The notes: generated from the sequence alone by a model not told the origin. A stretch of DNA of 64,000 nucleotides from Heloderma charlesbogerti (GCA_026122225.1 JANEZZ010000982.1:305501-369500); one strand, 5' to 3'. Shown: positions 20,513-33,324, numbered from the stretch's first letter. Program-made: numbers and translations.

Positions 20513-20653
20513 GTGAGTACAGGAGAGCAGAGCAGAGCATATGCACGCGATTCTCTGGGCTGCGTGCGCGTGTCCTTACATTTTGCGCTGGTGGTTTTTA
20601 AATCTTCCCATGGCTACGCCGTGTTTAGAAAGTGCAACTTTCCTTTCTACGCG

Positions 20654-20735
<82 letters not shown>
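20654..20735. repeat. Homopyrimidine (CT)n tract
   Basis: Eighty-two consecutive C/T bases in the plus strand, about 140 bp inside the intron. Long mirror-symmetric CT tracts can form triplex (H-DNA). Confidence 0.92.
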
Positions 20736-20738
<3 letters not shown>

Positions 20739-20739
20739 G

Positions 20740-23700
20740 AACGGTAGTAGTAAAGAAACACTTTATCTCCCTCTTTCCCTCCCAGCATGCAATAATGTCA
20801 GATTACTCCGGATCCGGGTTTGCTGTGTGTTATTTCTCTCTCCAACCCCCCCCCCCAATTCCCTAAACTAGATTGAAAGGGATCACCCAAAGTCCTGTAA
20901 CCTACTTCGACAGTGGTGCCTTTGGATTTTGCTTAGCTCCCTGCTAGAGATTTGAATGAACATCAACGTGACCGTATCTATCTTTTATCCCCCCGCCCGC
21001 CCCAACAATCTCTTTCTGTTCCCCGTTCATTTGTCTCCCCTCCCCTCTCCCGGCTTCTTCTCTGAATTAATCTGCTCCATAATGAGAAGCAACAACGTCT
21101 TGGACAGATTTTGTCTGAATTTTTTCTCTCTCCTTCTCTTTTAAAACGAGCGTTTCTCGCCTTGTGAAGGGAAGCGCTTCCTGGAATGAATGGGAGAGCA
21201 GGCGAAGCGATGCCTTTAAACTATTTGATCCCTCCATAAAAAGTTTCTAGTAGGAAGCACATGACGCTCCCCCCCCCCCTCGCCGCCGCCTTTTCCCCCC
21301 TTGATCTAATAGGAGTAATTAATTTTGGGACAAGTTAACATCAGTCCTTGAGCAGGCGAAATAACAACAACAACAACAAAGCAGAGAGGGAGTTAAAGTG
21401 GAATTGGGAAGAAAAAGTGCAACTCTTCATTCTGAATTTATCAGGGCTGCCTCTTTGACCATGTGTCAAAAACTGGTGTGTTGATTTACGACTTATTTGG
21501 TTTATTATCTTCTTCCCCACGAGTTCTATCCTAAGCGTACACTTGCCAAAGTTTATCTGTTACCAAGGACTGAATTCTATCGCTCCTTCTGTGGACTGTT
21601 TATTTCATATAAATCTTGACTTTCTCTAAATATGTTTGAGGACTCCTCTCAGCCACTTGTGCCCAGTTTCCTTTTGAGAGCCAGGATCCTCCCCTCACCA
21701 GCTGCATATTTTCCTCTTTTCTGCATTTTAATCTTGCAAATAGCCCTTGTATGGCTGTAATGAGGAAGTCCAATTTTGCATTTGTAAGTGGGTCTTTATT
21801 TAAAAAAGAAAGAAAGCTTAAAAATGGCCAGGAGGATGGATGTTTCTTAGCTTTCCTTCCCCAAGTTTCATGAAAACTACCTTCTGCATAAACATTTGGT
21901 TGCATCTGACTATGTAATGCAAGCTAGGTGATAGACAGCTGGTAAAAAAAATATGCCAAGTCAAGCTGTTCAGCATTCAGAATCCTGAATTTGATAGTAA
22001 ATGGTGGGGGGGGACGACAATATCCATCAAACATCTTAAGAAGGCTGAAGAGTTACAGGAAGACAGTGGAAGAATGCACAGATTAATAGACAACAAACTA
22101 GCTAGGGATGTGTGTCTATACGTATGTATGTGTGTGAGAGAGTGTATATCCAGATATCTATATATTTGTATTACTGTAAGGCAATTGTAACCAGCAAGAG
22201 TGTTTTGTTTTTTGTTTTTAAAAAATCCCTAAACAAAACTCTTGCTGTATTTTGTAACTCTGCCTCAGCCGAAATCACCTTGGACTGGAGTTTCTGAACT
22301 CCTTCCAAAGTTTTATTTGATCCAATTAACTTCTCTCCTTTGTTTAAGATCACTGACATTTTCCCCTTTTCCATAATACTGTGATACAGCCGTACCTGGA
22401 AGAACTTAACTGTTTATCTTAGTACACTCTAAGTTAACTTGGCAATCACCAGTTTCTTCCAAAAAAAAAAAAGAGGAGCCATCCAGAGGCTTAAAAGTAT
22501 GCTGTTGACCATGCCGAAAAGCATACATACAAATGTATAATTAAGCATGCTGGTGTGTGTGTGTGTGTGTGTACGCACGTGTGTGTGTTTTAAAACTTTT
22601 CCTATGAGTTGAATAGATGCGGAAGACAAGAGTGTGAACGGCGCTTTCTGTCTTACCACTGAACCCCTTGTGCAGGTTTTAAAGAATGAGGTTTCATTTT
22701 CATTATGAAACAAAGTTTTCAGCTGACAAACGAACTAGATGGCTCTCTTTTAATATTTATCTGATGAGATGTGTGTTTGGGGTTTTACTATTATTATTAT
22801 TTTAAGAAAAAAAGGTGCTGGTTAAACAATCCATATGTTTCACGGACATGTGGCTATTAAGTTATATAAATATAAATGATAACATGAAAAAAGAAGAAGA
22901 AACCTTGTCGTCTAATTCTTTTTATTTACCATTTTCCATCTGTGGTTTTAGTTGGTAATACAAACCAATATCTCTGTTAATCATTACCGTTTGTTTACAT
23001 TCTCTGTGTTTGAGTGTAGTTACACATACACACATGGAGAACTGTACAGGTTGTGGATTTTATTTACACCAGAACATGTACAATTCACATGGAAATCCAT
23101 ATTGCATAGATAGGTAGATGCTGCTGCAATCCTTCCCTCACACAAGCCTAATTTGTGTGTGTGTGCGTTTTGCTGAAATTACAGAGCTACCACCTGTCAG
23201 ACCCTAACTGCACTGTTCCTAAGGTGTACAAGGCCCATTTTGTATAGAGTGCGCAGCGGATTAGAGGAAGTCATAGATTTATATTCTAGGGAATTTTGGA
23301 GGTGGTTCAGTTTTCAGTCACTAAGTTCTTCCCATACACTCAGGAAAAGGTATGTCTCATGGCTTTTTCTATTGCCTTGATTTATTCTAAAACTTTCAGA
23401 ACTTCACCTTAACTTTGTGAGGAAGCAAATGGCTTTTGTAGAAATGGAACTGATCCTGCTTTTGTTTTGGTTTCTGTGCCCATTTCCTCCCCACCCCTCG
23501 CTTTTAACTTTGGTGATACAGAAGCCTGGAAAACTGTCCACAGCATCCGGTGGAAAAGCAGGAATGAATCAGTAGCAATATTAACATCTGAGAGATTCTG
23601 TGAATTAGCATGTACAGTTTGTCGATCCAAACTCAGGACAGGTTTAGCATGTCTAGAGAAGTTATTAATTTCTTCTTCTTTTTTGTTTTAAAATCGTGAT

Positions 23701-23880
23701 GGGTTCTATCAAATAATTGAAAGAAGCGCCAGACAGCACAAATTGTGAGTGCCGGACTTTGAAATTAATTATTCTGAAAGATTGTTGCTAGCTTCCCATT
23801 TCTCTAGAATTATTGTAGTGGGTTTCAATGAGGTACTTGAGATGGTCAGATTTCATGCTAGGATGCTCTTAAAAAGGCGG
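20740..23880. other. Repeat-poor intron, possible regulatory sequence
   Basis: No transposon recognised apart from short GT runs (22553-22572). Stretches such as 22720-23060, with GAGATGTGTGTTTGGGG, TAATCATTACCGTTTG and TTTACATTCTCTGTG, look single-copy. They could hold conserved elements, but conservation cannot be judged from one sequence. Confidence 0.4.
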
Positions 23881-23884
23881 GGGG

Positions 23885-23975
23885 TAGAATTCTAAATGCA
23901 CTTACTATGGAGTAAGCCTTATCAAATACAGAGAGATGTCCTTCTGAGTAAAGATCCATAGGATTGTGCTTTTAA
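23885..23975. repeat. Short interspersed repeat (ACTTACTATGGAGTAAG type)
   Basis: AATGCACTTACTATGGAGTA and CTTCTGAGTAAAGATCCATA form two arms. Similar text occurs at 36440-36520, 50655-50760 and 51190-51275. The type is common in reptile genomes; its class is uncertain. Confidence 0.5.
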
Positions 23976-24804
23976 TTACTTGTTTTTTTCAGAACAGAGA
24001 CATGACCTATATTAGTCAGATATGGAAAGCAAGTCAAGGTGAAGTTTTGTCTTTTGCAAGCAATTGATGGGAGGAACCTGTAACTGCAGCATCACAAACT
24101 TTGCTGTGAAATTTACAAAAACAGTTAAGACCTTCAGAAATGCCTCGCATGTACCTTGAATGTCTTCATAAAATCTTGTAAATGAAAAATAGATCAAGGG
24201 GCTGCTTAACAGTGTTCCTGGTGTGTGGGGTTCTTTTAAATCTGAAGTAACTAGCCCAGATTGATACAATTTTTCTCTGCAGACCCACAGAATAAATGCT
24301 GTAGGTATCAGAAGACAGAGCTGTCTATATGAATTCATATGGCATCAAGGTGGAGGGTGGATTGTTCTCTTAGTAAAGAATAGAGGAGAGAGGAAAGGAA
24401 GGGGCACTTCATATGGAGCAAAGTTAATATTTGATTCACTTTCTCTCTCTAAAAAAAGGGGGGATATTCAATCAGCAGTAGACGAGGAAGGTTCAAGGTG
24501 TTAAGAAAGGGTCTTAGTTGGGGTGACAATGATAAGATGAATTGTGTAATGTTGCTCTTGTAATCTCGGCCTTCCCCTGAATTTATTTTGGGGTTCTTCC
24601 AGTACCACGAGATGTCAAAATTGTTCTCCTGTACTGCAATTTTACCTAAAGTTTCTCAGAAGAGAAAAAGAGTAACTCAACTCTATCCCCCCACCCCCAC
24701 CCATGCCTTGTGATTGTTTTGAACATGGGGAAAAATGACACTCTTCTATCAGTGGGCCAGGTTGGAATGTCTCCCGCAATGTTCTTCTAAAGCAAATGTA
24801 CTAT

Positions 24805-24935
24805 GGCAGCTGCCCTCAACCTGGTGTCTTCCAGAGGTGTTGGACTATAACTTCCACCATCTCCAGCTGGCTCAGCCATTGGCCATACTGGCTCAGGATA
24901 CTGGCAGTTGTAGTCCATCATATCTGGAGTCCATC
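24805..24935. mobile_element. Palindromic MITE (TGTTGGACTATAACTTCCA family)
   Basis: GCCCTCAACCTGGTGTCTTC and AGAGGTGTTGGACTATAAC face GCAGTTGTAGTCCATCATAT on the right side. Same family as 31435-31575. Confidence 0.7.
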
Positions 24936-25009
24936 ACATCTGGCTGTACTCTAGGGTGTGTGTGTGTGTGTATATATATATATTTAAAAGCCAAAGTATG
25001 AAATGGTAT

Positions 25010-28000
25010 TGACACTTGGTGTCATTTAATCTACTGCCACCTCTCCTGTTTTCTAGATCGGAACATTGCTTTGTACCCATGACCTGGGAATCGCTACAAA
25101 CATCCCTTTTGGCCAAACAAAATTTAGCCCATTGATGTCTCCCTGTGCTAAGGCAGAACGATTAATGAGTTTTCAGTGTGTTTGTTCGGCACTATTTTGG
25201 AAGTGATTTAGCATACTTGGTTTTTAAGATCTCTAGGAAATGTATTGGCTACAACTTCTGTGACAGTTTTTCGCTTCACAGCCTGTATAGATTTGAATGA
25301 AGACTTCAATAAATTTATCTGCTGCTAGAATTGCAGAGCAGGGCTGAAAACAACTCCGCGAGGGAGTTGAGGAGTCATTGATCCCATGGAAGTAGCCTTG
25401 TGGTGCTTGGACAAAATGTAAAAATTAATACGGCCAGATTCCGGGTGGTTTGCTCATCATCGGGACTCAAGGGGTTAATTTGAGAGTGACAGGGAGAGGG
25501 GGTGGGGGTGGGGGCCCCCCGTCAAGCCATGCGACTTTAAAATGTTTGCTGTGTGTACGGTGTGCATGCCTGCTACCTTGAAAAGCCGAGAAAGCTTGTT
25601 TCCTTCTTTCCCCTGTTGTCCAGAGACATTAAGCATAATGAATGCATGAGGTATTTACAGCTTCTTAGGGAGCTTTTAACTAGCAGCCATATCTGTGTCA
25701 GAGCCTTATTAAAAATGTGACAACCTGTCTTGTTGTTTTAGCCATGGTGCTTTTTGATAGGGATTGAATAAGTTTCTCTTGGCTCCCTGGGAAATCTATA
25801 TTTTGCTTTTGATCAGGCTGCATTTATTTAGCTGGAAAATGTGCATATACATACCAACAGATGAAAAAAAAAAGTAAATCCTTGATGAGAAAATACCACT
25901 TTGAGTGATTTTTACATTAGTTATTTTAAATCTTATTGCAATCCCCCCTCAAATCCACCCTTTTATGAAGTTGAGTAAGTATTACTGATATTTGCTTATT
26001 CCCCCTGCCCCCCGCCCCAGTATGGTTTGTTTGTTCATAATTTCATCATAATTGTAAGTCTCCGAAGGAACCTCTGCCCCAAAATGCCGGTCGCGCTGTC
26101 TTTTGATGACATGATAATTCTAAGAGAATATTGTCAATAGTTCTACCGCTTCTACTCCCTTGCTAAGTGTTTCAGTTTTAAAAAAACTGAATATATATAA
26201 CATACATTTTGTATCATCTGTTTGGGACAAACCTACATTCCTGATATCGAGAATGAGAATAAAATCGGCATGCGTTTAAAAACGTATTATTGCAAAGGTG
26301 AATACAATCAGCTTGGAGCAATTATTTATAGAGGAACTTGGTTAAACTCCTCCCCACCCCCCTTTCTCTGAAAATGTGCTCTTTAATTAACATGGTCTAA
26401 ATTAGCTCCTTTCCGAACACTCTGGATTAAGTGGGTTGTGGACCAGGCTGTAGCAAATAATGCAATGAGCTGTCCTGCTAGATATTAAAAACAAACAATG
26501 ACTGTTCTTGGATATCAGCTAATCTGAGTGATTTGACTGAGACATTTGCGTCTTATAAAGGCATGAGATCAGTTCATAGTTTAGTTCATTTTTAGGTCAA
26601 TTTTTATCTGTTCCTCTGTTGAATGATTCTGCCTGTTGCAAAGCCCGTTTCATCTGCCTTGCTTCTCCTCTGTAGCTCATGCAATGTTTAATCAAAGGCC
26701 ACCACTAGGGGGGTATTTGAGAGTTGAGTAGAGAGTACCTTCCATTCCAGCAAATAACCGTCCCACCTCAGCAATACTCTGTTCCAAACCTTTGCCAGGT
26801 TGGGCAGCTCTTGCTGCTGAAAAATTGTGTCCAAATTGACACATCTTTGCTGCACCATAAATTTGTTCGTGGAGAGGAAGAGATGAGAGAGAAAGCTGAT
26901 TTCATAGGTTTTCAATGCTGAGTTTTTATTTGCAAAGGACAGGCTAAATTTAAAAGTCTATAAAGTGTGTGTGGGGGGGGATCGTGGCATTAACATGGGG
27001 CAAGTACATGGAAGTGTGCTTCTCCTTTAGGGCCAGTGGATTAACATGTCATGAAATGAACCAAACTCAGACTTCCGCAAGCATTGAAGCTTAATCGATT
27101 GGGATTTGGTTGCAAAACTTGTTGACAGTTTTTTGTCTCTTTGTTTGTTATTTGAGTGTGACCTTTCTCTCTACCATGTCCTTTGGCCTCCATACTTGTT
27201 AACTAATTTATAGGGGTGGGTGGCTATAATAATTATCAAAGTCCAAAGAATGGTGCAAGGGCATTGCATTAGCGGTGGCTAGTAATTTTACACTTTGGAA
27301 ATCAGCATTGCACCTGCTTGAGAGAGAGATGTTCTTGGCTTTCCGTCTAATAGATATGTGTAGCTGTGATGATGTGGTGACAGAGGGATTGCAGCAGCTT
27401 CTACCAGGCAAAGCCGAACAAGTCCATCTTGCTGTTCCATCAGCTGCAATCCCATGATTTATTTATTTACTCAAGGTAATTGTAAGCCATTTTTAGGGTC
27501 AAACCCTTACACAGCTAGGCACACAAAACGAATGAACCCTAGTACGTTATATTTTTAAATGCTTTCAGAATTGTTTTCATTCATTATTACATGCCAAAAG
27601 CCAACTCCAAAATGTTGCAAAGAAATATATGAAACATTTGTGATACCCACTATTAAGGGCAGAACCCCAGTCAAAACAAAACACTTTTAAGTCCAGTTGA
27701 TTTCAGTGTGAGAGTTAATCACATGCTTAGTTTTCCCCGCATTGAAATTGCTGGGCCATTAATTTTGACTGGTTTGTTCCCTGTGTTGTAGTAAATTAGA
27801 AATAATCTCAGTTTAAACCATATTCAACATGATTATAGAATCTTGTTGATTTGATTTCCTCTTGGGAGAAATAGTTTCATAAAGGTCCCAATTGCTCTGG
27901 GAGATAGTTTGTCAAAGGTCTCCATTGTCCTTTCATATACTGACATCTTAAATACAAATATCAATTTTATTACATTCTACATTTTTTCCCCAAAGCCATT

Positions 28001-28900
28001 CTTCTTTAATTGAAATGTGTTGTGTCTGGCAAACACTGTCTTTGTAGTTACAATCATATTAAATAATTCATCTTGGGGTGTGTTTTATTTAAGGGAAGAG
28101 GTCTTTCCCATAATTTCAGAGGGAAGTCAACGGATTAAGTGGCAGTCTTGGACCCACGGTTTTCTCAGTTATGTTAACAAGCATGCCCCAAAAGGTTCTT
28201 AATCTTTCTGAAGTATGGAATCCCATTCAAAAAGGTTATTTAATTTTAGGTGCATAGAGACCTGGACTGGTGCATATGAACCTATCAGCCCAAAATACCT
28301 CTAATATACAGCACTGTTGAATCATTCCCAGTCCTGGCCATGTCGCACACTGATTCTGTGTTGTAAATCAGCTTTGTGCAGAGCCTCTGTACCTGTGGAC
28401 AGGAACTGGTCCTTTTGCCAGTATAGTAGCACCAATCCATGGCATTGTAATAGTGTGAAATCTTCACATGGCTTCCAACACCCTTGTGCTGGTGGTCACT
28501 GTGCCTCATCCATTTGGTGGAATGGGTCATTCAGAGAATTAAGTTCATTTCCATAGATCTTTCAAACATGAGATGATATGTAAAGGTGCTGGGTATTGGT
28601 ATTTGTTTATTGTAACACATATATCGGAATCCTCCATGCTTCTTTCCCCCCACCCACAACAACCATCACATTTATACATCCTTTATTCTTTTCCTGAAGG
28701 GGTCTTGCATTTTCAGATTCATGGGATAGGTTGGGTTTACACATTTACATTCTGTCTATGTGTTGTCGGTGCCCTTGTGTTTTAAAACAATGTGATTTAA
28801 CTCTTCATGTTATTGTGAAATGCTACATAGCTCTGTATTTTTATTTTTACTACATCCATTCCATTAATTTTGGAGGGTTGCATTTTATCCTATCTTTAAC
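25010..28900. other. Repeat-poor intron, candidate conserved elements
   Basis: Nearly 4 kb without recognisable transposons. The stretches 25620-25880 (ATTAAGCATAATGAATGCAT, TTTACAGCTTCTTAGGGAGC) and 26090-26600 (GATAATTCTAAGAGAATATT, CTTGGAGCAATTATTTATAG) have the AT-rich, motif-dense look of developmental enhancers. This is an impression, not a measurement. Confidence 0.4.
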
Positions 28901-29038
28901 AGAACTCTTTAAATTCTGATCTCTTGCAAAGTGTCCTGATACTGCGTATCAGAATTCTGAAAGTGTTTGGTTTGTTTGGGCTGATAAAGCTTCTCTGTGC
29001 ATTTGAATGGCGGGCAGCTTGATTCACAGTGTGAATTA

Positions 29039-29521
29039 ATGTTCTTCAAAACAAATCTAGTATAGTAGGTAATCTGTCTGGTTTAGAACTGGAAGTTGGG
29101 TTCAGCTCCTACTTCTGCCATAGATTCATTCTGTGGTCTTTGTCCAAATCACTCATTTTCAGCCACAAATAAAGAACACAGCGATGAGCAAAACTATCTG
29201 TTTCTAGTCTTTGTGAGTTTCACATCTCCATAAGAATCTGTGATTTTCCTTTAAACAATTCTCTTTAAATATTTATTTTAATACTTATCTAAAAGAGTAT
29301 TTTCTCACAAAATATGGATTTAAATGTGTCCTTTTTGGTGTACATGTTCTTCAAAACCAGTCTACTGTAGTAGCTAGACTGTCTGTCTTAGAACTGGGCT
29401 TCAGGTTCAAGTCCTACCTCTGCCATTGATTCATCCTGTGATCTTTCTTCTGTGGTCACATATTTTCACCAAGAATTCTGTTACCTGTCAATATTAAACT
29501 GTATTTTTCTTTTAAATGATC

Positions 29522-29568
<47 letters not shown>

Positions 29569-29640
29569 ATACTTCTCTCAATGTGAGTTTTTGCTGAAAT
29601 TGTAGCAGATTTCATGTAGCAGATTCACAATGTTCAGACT
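29039..29640 (+). repeat. Tandem duplication (~305 bp) with MIR-like SINE
   Basis: GTTCTTCAAAACAAATCTAG at 29041 recurs as GTTCTTCAAAACCAGTCTAC about 305 bases later. Both units continue with a MIR-like block, GTTCAGCTCCTACTTCTGCC and GTTCAAGTCCTACCTCTGCC, then parallel AT-rich text. The second unit carries an expanded (AT)n run at about 29525-29566. Confidence 0.7.
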
Positions 29641-29689
29641 TCTCAAACATCCTTGGATGATGCTAGGGTAATTATTCACTGCCATCAGA

Positions 29690-29960
29690 TCCAGGCTACT
29701 GCTGAAGCCAGTAGCTTGGATTGCTTTAAAAAGGGATCAGACAAATTTACGGAGGATATAGGTCAACCAATAGTTATTTGCTATGATATCTCAATGGAAT
29801 CTCTGAATTGAGGGTCTGTGAGCTTCTGAATCCCAGATTCGAAGAGGGAAGGTCTCGTGTCTTTGTGCTTGCTTGTGCCCTTTGCAGAAAATCTGGCTGG
29901 CCACAGTTGGCAACAGAAATGCTGGACTGGGTCGACCCTCGTTCTGATCCAGCTGGGGGG
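29690..29960 (+). repeat. Old CR1-type LINE 3' end (decayed)
   Basis: TTGGATTGCTTTAAAAAGGG with GATCAGACAAATTTACGGAG parallels the DGFKRGLDKFLEEK codons of the other CR1 copies. CTCGTTCTGATCCAGCTGGG matches their tail. It is more diverged than the copies at 17425, 42975 and 47718. Confidence 0.6.
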
Positions 29961-30562
29961 GCTTTATGCTCTCGTTGTAAAGCGCTTTGCACCTTTTATA
30001 GTGTGAGATAACATGCCAGATAATCTCACTGTACTATAAGCTGATGGCAGTTTCAAGCTGGTGATTCCAATGGGACTACATCCAAGTGGTTTGACATAAC
30101 TAGGCTTTAGTGGGATTTTCTAGGCTGTAGGATCATCATCTCTAATATAATTGTTGGAACATTTGTTTCCTTGGCTAAGAGTTAAAGTACCAAGGGTAAA
30201 GCAGGACGTGTGAGATTTCTCTTTGCTCCTTGTAACCGCTTCAGCACCCAGTGTGGCTGCAAGCATCAAAGGGGATAGGGAGAGGTTAGTGAGGCTGCAT
30301 ATCGTCCTGCTGTCGCAAGCAGAAAAAGGGCCTCTCCTACTGTAGGGCAGGGAAATATGGCTACTGGTAAATGGGGGCTAATTGTCAGTAGCGCATCAGG
30401 AGCACGGCTACTACAAAGTTGTAAGCTTCACGTTAGTGATGTAAATGGGCTGCATGCTTCAAAGAAGACACTCCGTGACAGTGTTAAACTGAAGTGTGTT
30501 GCTTATTAACTGCTTCAGAATAATTCTTTTTCTTTCCAGTTTTAGAGATCAGAGATTCCCAC

Positions 30563-31112
30563 TAGGGATGTACGAAAGTCACTTACCTTTTTGAAGGGTG
30601 ACATTCGCGGTGGGGGGGAGGCACTCCATCCCTCCCTCCGAAATTCTCTCCGGCTGGCTCCGCTCCGCGGCGATTTCGCAGAGCCGCCGGCCAGGGCCGC
30701 CCGCAGCCGGACATCCGGCCACTGGGCAGCCTGCACAGGGATGCAAATGGCGGCTGCCATAGCCGCCGCCATTTGCGTCCCCCTTTTTTTGCCGTGATAG
30801 GCTACGTAAATACTTACGCAGCCTATCACGGCTTCCGCAGGGACGCAAATGGCGTCCCTGCATTAGCCGTAATAGGCTATGTAAGTATTTATGTAGCCTA
30901 TCAGGGCTATAATGAAGAAGCAAATGGCGGCCGCGGCCACCATTCTCAAAGCAGTGCGAACGGCAGCAGGTAGGTGTCCCGTTTCGCGTGCCTTTCGTGG
31001 GGTGGGGGGGGCAGGGGGCGGAGGGGCTTTGTTCCACCATGGATTTCGGGGGGCCGAATGCACTGGCATTCGGCCTCACCGAGATCCGTGGTGGAATTCT
31101 CTGACATCCCTA
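30563..31112 (-). mobile_element. Fold-back hAT-type element
   Basis: 550 bp. Starts TAGGGATGTACGAAAGTCAC (beta) and ends GGAATTCTCTGACATCCCTA (alpha). Flanked by ATTCCCAC and ATCCCAC (duplication with one base lost). Hairpins at 30793-30832 and 30867-30905; inverted ATGCAAATGGCGG/CCGCCATTTGCG pair at about 30740-30778. Outward donor-like sites are ACTTACCTTTT on the complement (near 30581) and CAGCAGGTAGGTG (near 30965). This is the closest relative of the element at 14283-15232, without its SINE. Confidence 0.88.
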
Positions 31113-31149
31113 ATCCCACATAGAAAGGAGTCTTATACCTGGTCAGAGC

Positions 31150-31300
31150 TAGGATGGACAAATCTTTCTGTTTCCTACCTGTGCCACTTTTTATCCACCC
31201 TTCTGTTCTGTTTCTGCATTAGTTTGGAAATTAACACCCCCCCCTCAGAAAACATATTTCAGCATGCATTTAAATGCATATTTTCTCTCAAGTGATAAAT
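31150..31300. mobile_element. Fragment of AT-rich TAGGGATG-group element
   Basis: Starts TAGGATGGACAAATC and contains CAGCATGCATTTAAATGCAT, resembling 12270-12628. Right end not identified. Confidence 0.4.
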
Positions 31301-31434
31301 TTAAAGCTGCATCTTGATATGTTTAAACTGCCAAGGACCACACTGCAAAATTCAGAGAAGTGCAAAATCTGTCGGAGAGCTAAGTTCCAGTATGTACAAT
31401 AACTTGAGAAGTGCAGGTAGGGACATTGCCTTCT

Positions 31435-31575
31435 CCAGCCTTCCTCAATGTGGTGCCCTTGAGATGTTTTGGATAAGAACTCCCATTATCCCTGGCCATT
31501 GGCTGTGCTGGCTGGGGTTGATGGGAGTTGCAATCCAACATGTCTGGAGGGGCCCACATTGGGGAAGGTGGTTCA
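31435..31575. mobile_element. Palindromic MITE, complete copy
   Basis: Arms CCTTCCTCAATGTGGTGCCC and GGGCCCACATTGGGGAAGG are inverted. Inside are AGATGTTTTGGATAAGAAC and TTGCAATCCAACATGTCTGG. At least eight other copies or fragments of this broad family occur in the window. Confidence 0.8.
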
Positions 31576-31849
31576 GCACTGAGGAACAGCAGCTGTCCTG
31601 GGTGTCAGGTAGAGTCAGATTTTTCACATCATCGGCTACCTTTCAACTAGAGATGCCAGGGATAAAAGCTGAGAAAAGTGTGTGTGGTAACACTGACCTA
31701 CAGTCTCTAGGATTGAGATGGAGGGTTGAATAACTCAGCTGGATTTATCTTAAAGTGTCAAAAGGTTTTTGTCTCAGAGTTTTGTGGCATGCCCAGGGTC
31801 TAACTATCGTATTTTGGGATCCAGAAGACCCTTTCCATCTGTGAGCCTA

Positions 31850-32167
31850 GTTGCGAGCTGTTCCCCAAATGTCAGGAACTTTTTTGTGCCCTTTTTTTTT
31901 TTCCTTTAGAAGGTTTTGCAATTTGCACACATTTCTGGGCAGTTTTGGCAGATTACAGTCAAATGTATGCAAAATTGGCTGTAATTTGTGCAAATTGCTC
32001 AGAAATTTAGCCAGTTGGGGAACCTTAAAAATGTGCAAAATTCCTGGAAAATCCGCAAACTGATTGAGTCAGATGCCACAGCAGAAAATGAAATGAAGTC
32101 CAGGGGCCAAGCCTAGGAAAACTCATTGAACTCCCCCTCCCCCAAACAGATTTTTCTAGCATCCTTA
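31850..32167 (+). mobile_element. AT-rich hAT-type MITE, left end decayed
   Basis: AATGTCAGGAACTTTTTTGT parallels GATTGTCAGGAGCTTTTTGT of 12695-13119. TTTTTCTAGCATCCTTA is the right end. The interior contains GCAATTTGCACACATTTC and AATTTGTGCAAATTGC. No clear target duplication. Confidence 0.55.
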
Positions 32168-32694
32168 GTGTGTGTGTTGTATTTCATCTACACATGTTGT
32201 ATATGGCTTGGCTCATTAGACTGAGACATCAGGAATGATGAAATAAACTTTTCTTTGGTTAGCAATGCCCTAGACAGGACTCTATCATGAGGTGTGTTCT
32301 ATCTCTCGCTTCTTCCCAAGACAACAAAGACATTGTTGTTTTTCAGGTAAAAACAGCACACCTAATTGAATACACGCATGCACGTTTCTTACTGTTAAAA
32401 TTACCCCACATCTGCTTAAGAAGGAAGTGTTACTGCACTTTCAGAAGGTCTACAGGGTTAGGCTTTGGCTCTGTGGGTAGACAGATCTGTCAGTCTTGGT
32501 CTCACTGAGATGGTCAGTTTTTTGAGGTCCTGCCTGTTCCATCCCATTTCTACATGACTTCGTAATTATTCTTTTTTGGGAAAAAATCTGTACAGAAACT
32601 CATATGCATTGTTGTAGCATATGCATCAATGTACACATTTTTATGCACATCTTGAAACATATACATTTCTGGATGCATACCCCAACTGATTATA

Positions 32695-32815
32695 GTGAAG
32701 AGATGGGCAACGTCTGGCCTTCTGGGTGTTTTGGCCTACTACTTTCATCACCACTGGCTATGCTGGCTAGGCTGTGGGGAGTTGCAGGCCAAAACGTTTG
32801 AAACATTTTTCAAAG
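32695..32815. mobile_element. Palindromic MITE (TTTTGGCCTACTACTTTCATC type)
   Basis: GGTGTTTTGGCCTACTACTT faces GTTGCAGGCCAAAACGTTTG. Related to 15358-15486. Confidence 0.65.
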
Positions 32816-33077
32816 GTGTACATTTTGTCAAACTCACTTTAAACAAATAAACTGTGCCATGCATCCCAAACACAAAAATGTATGTATTTATTTCTGGAAG
32901 TTGTGTTTGGGTCCATGTTCAGGTCCGAGAGTCAGGGGGAGGGGCGAATTGAGTAAATCTTTAAGAATACCTCTACAATGCAAATTTCTCATGCATCTCG
33001 ATATGCAGATGAACATCTAGGGAATCTCAGGACTCCTTCTCTCCCATCTCATAGCCTGGCAGCACTGGGAGAGGACC

Positions 33078-33265
33078 ATAACCCAAGAGGTAGAGAACAT
33101 ATTTTGGATGCAAATGGTCCCAGGTTCAATCCCCGATATCTCCAGGTAGGGCTGGGAAATATTCCTATCTGAAACCCTGGAGAGCTTCTGCCAGTCAGCG
33201 TCAGCAATTCTGGGCTAGATGATCCAATTGTCTCACTCGGTGCAACTCAACTTCCTATGCTCCAC
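33078..33265 (+). repeat. tRNA-derived SINE (GGTTCAATCCCC type)
   Basis: AAGAGGTAGAGAACATATT is a degenerate A-box region and AGGTTCAATCCCCGATATC the B-box region. CTGAAACCCTGGAGAGC and CAACTTCCTATGCTCC follow in the order seen at 44120-44470. Confidence 0.8.
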
Positions 33266-33324
33266 TCGTACAAAGGCACCATTTGTGAGAACCAGCACCT
33301 ACATTTTGGAGTTTATCATGTAGT

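Noticed and set aside
20513..20866. Open frames rich in Ser/Leu next to SOX5 exon 1
   Set aside because: They are translations of the (CT)n microsatellite, not coding sequence.
31850..32038. Palindromic TTTGTGCAAATT blocks as an independent regulatory array
   Set aside because: The same blocks recur in AT-rich TAGGGATG-group MITEs, so they are better explained as transposon interior.
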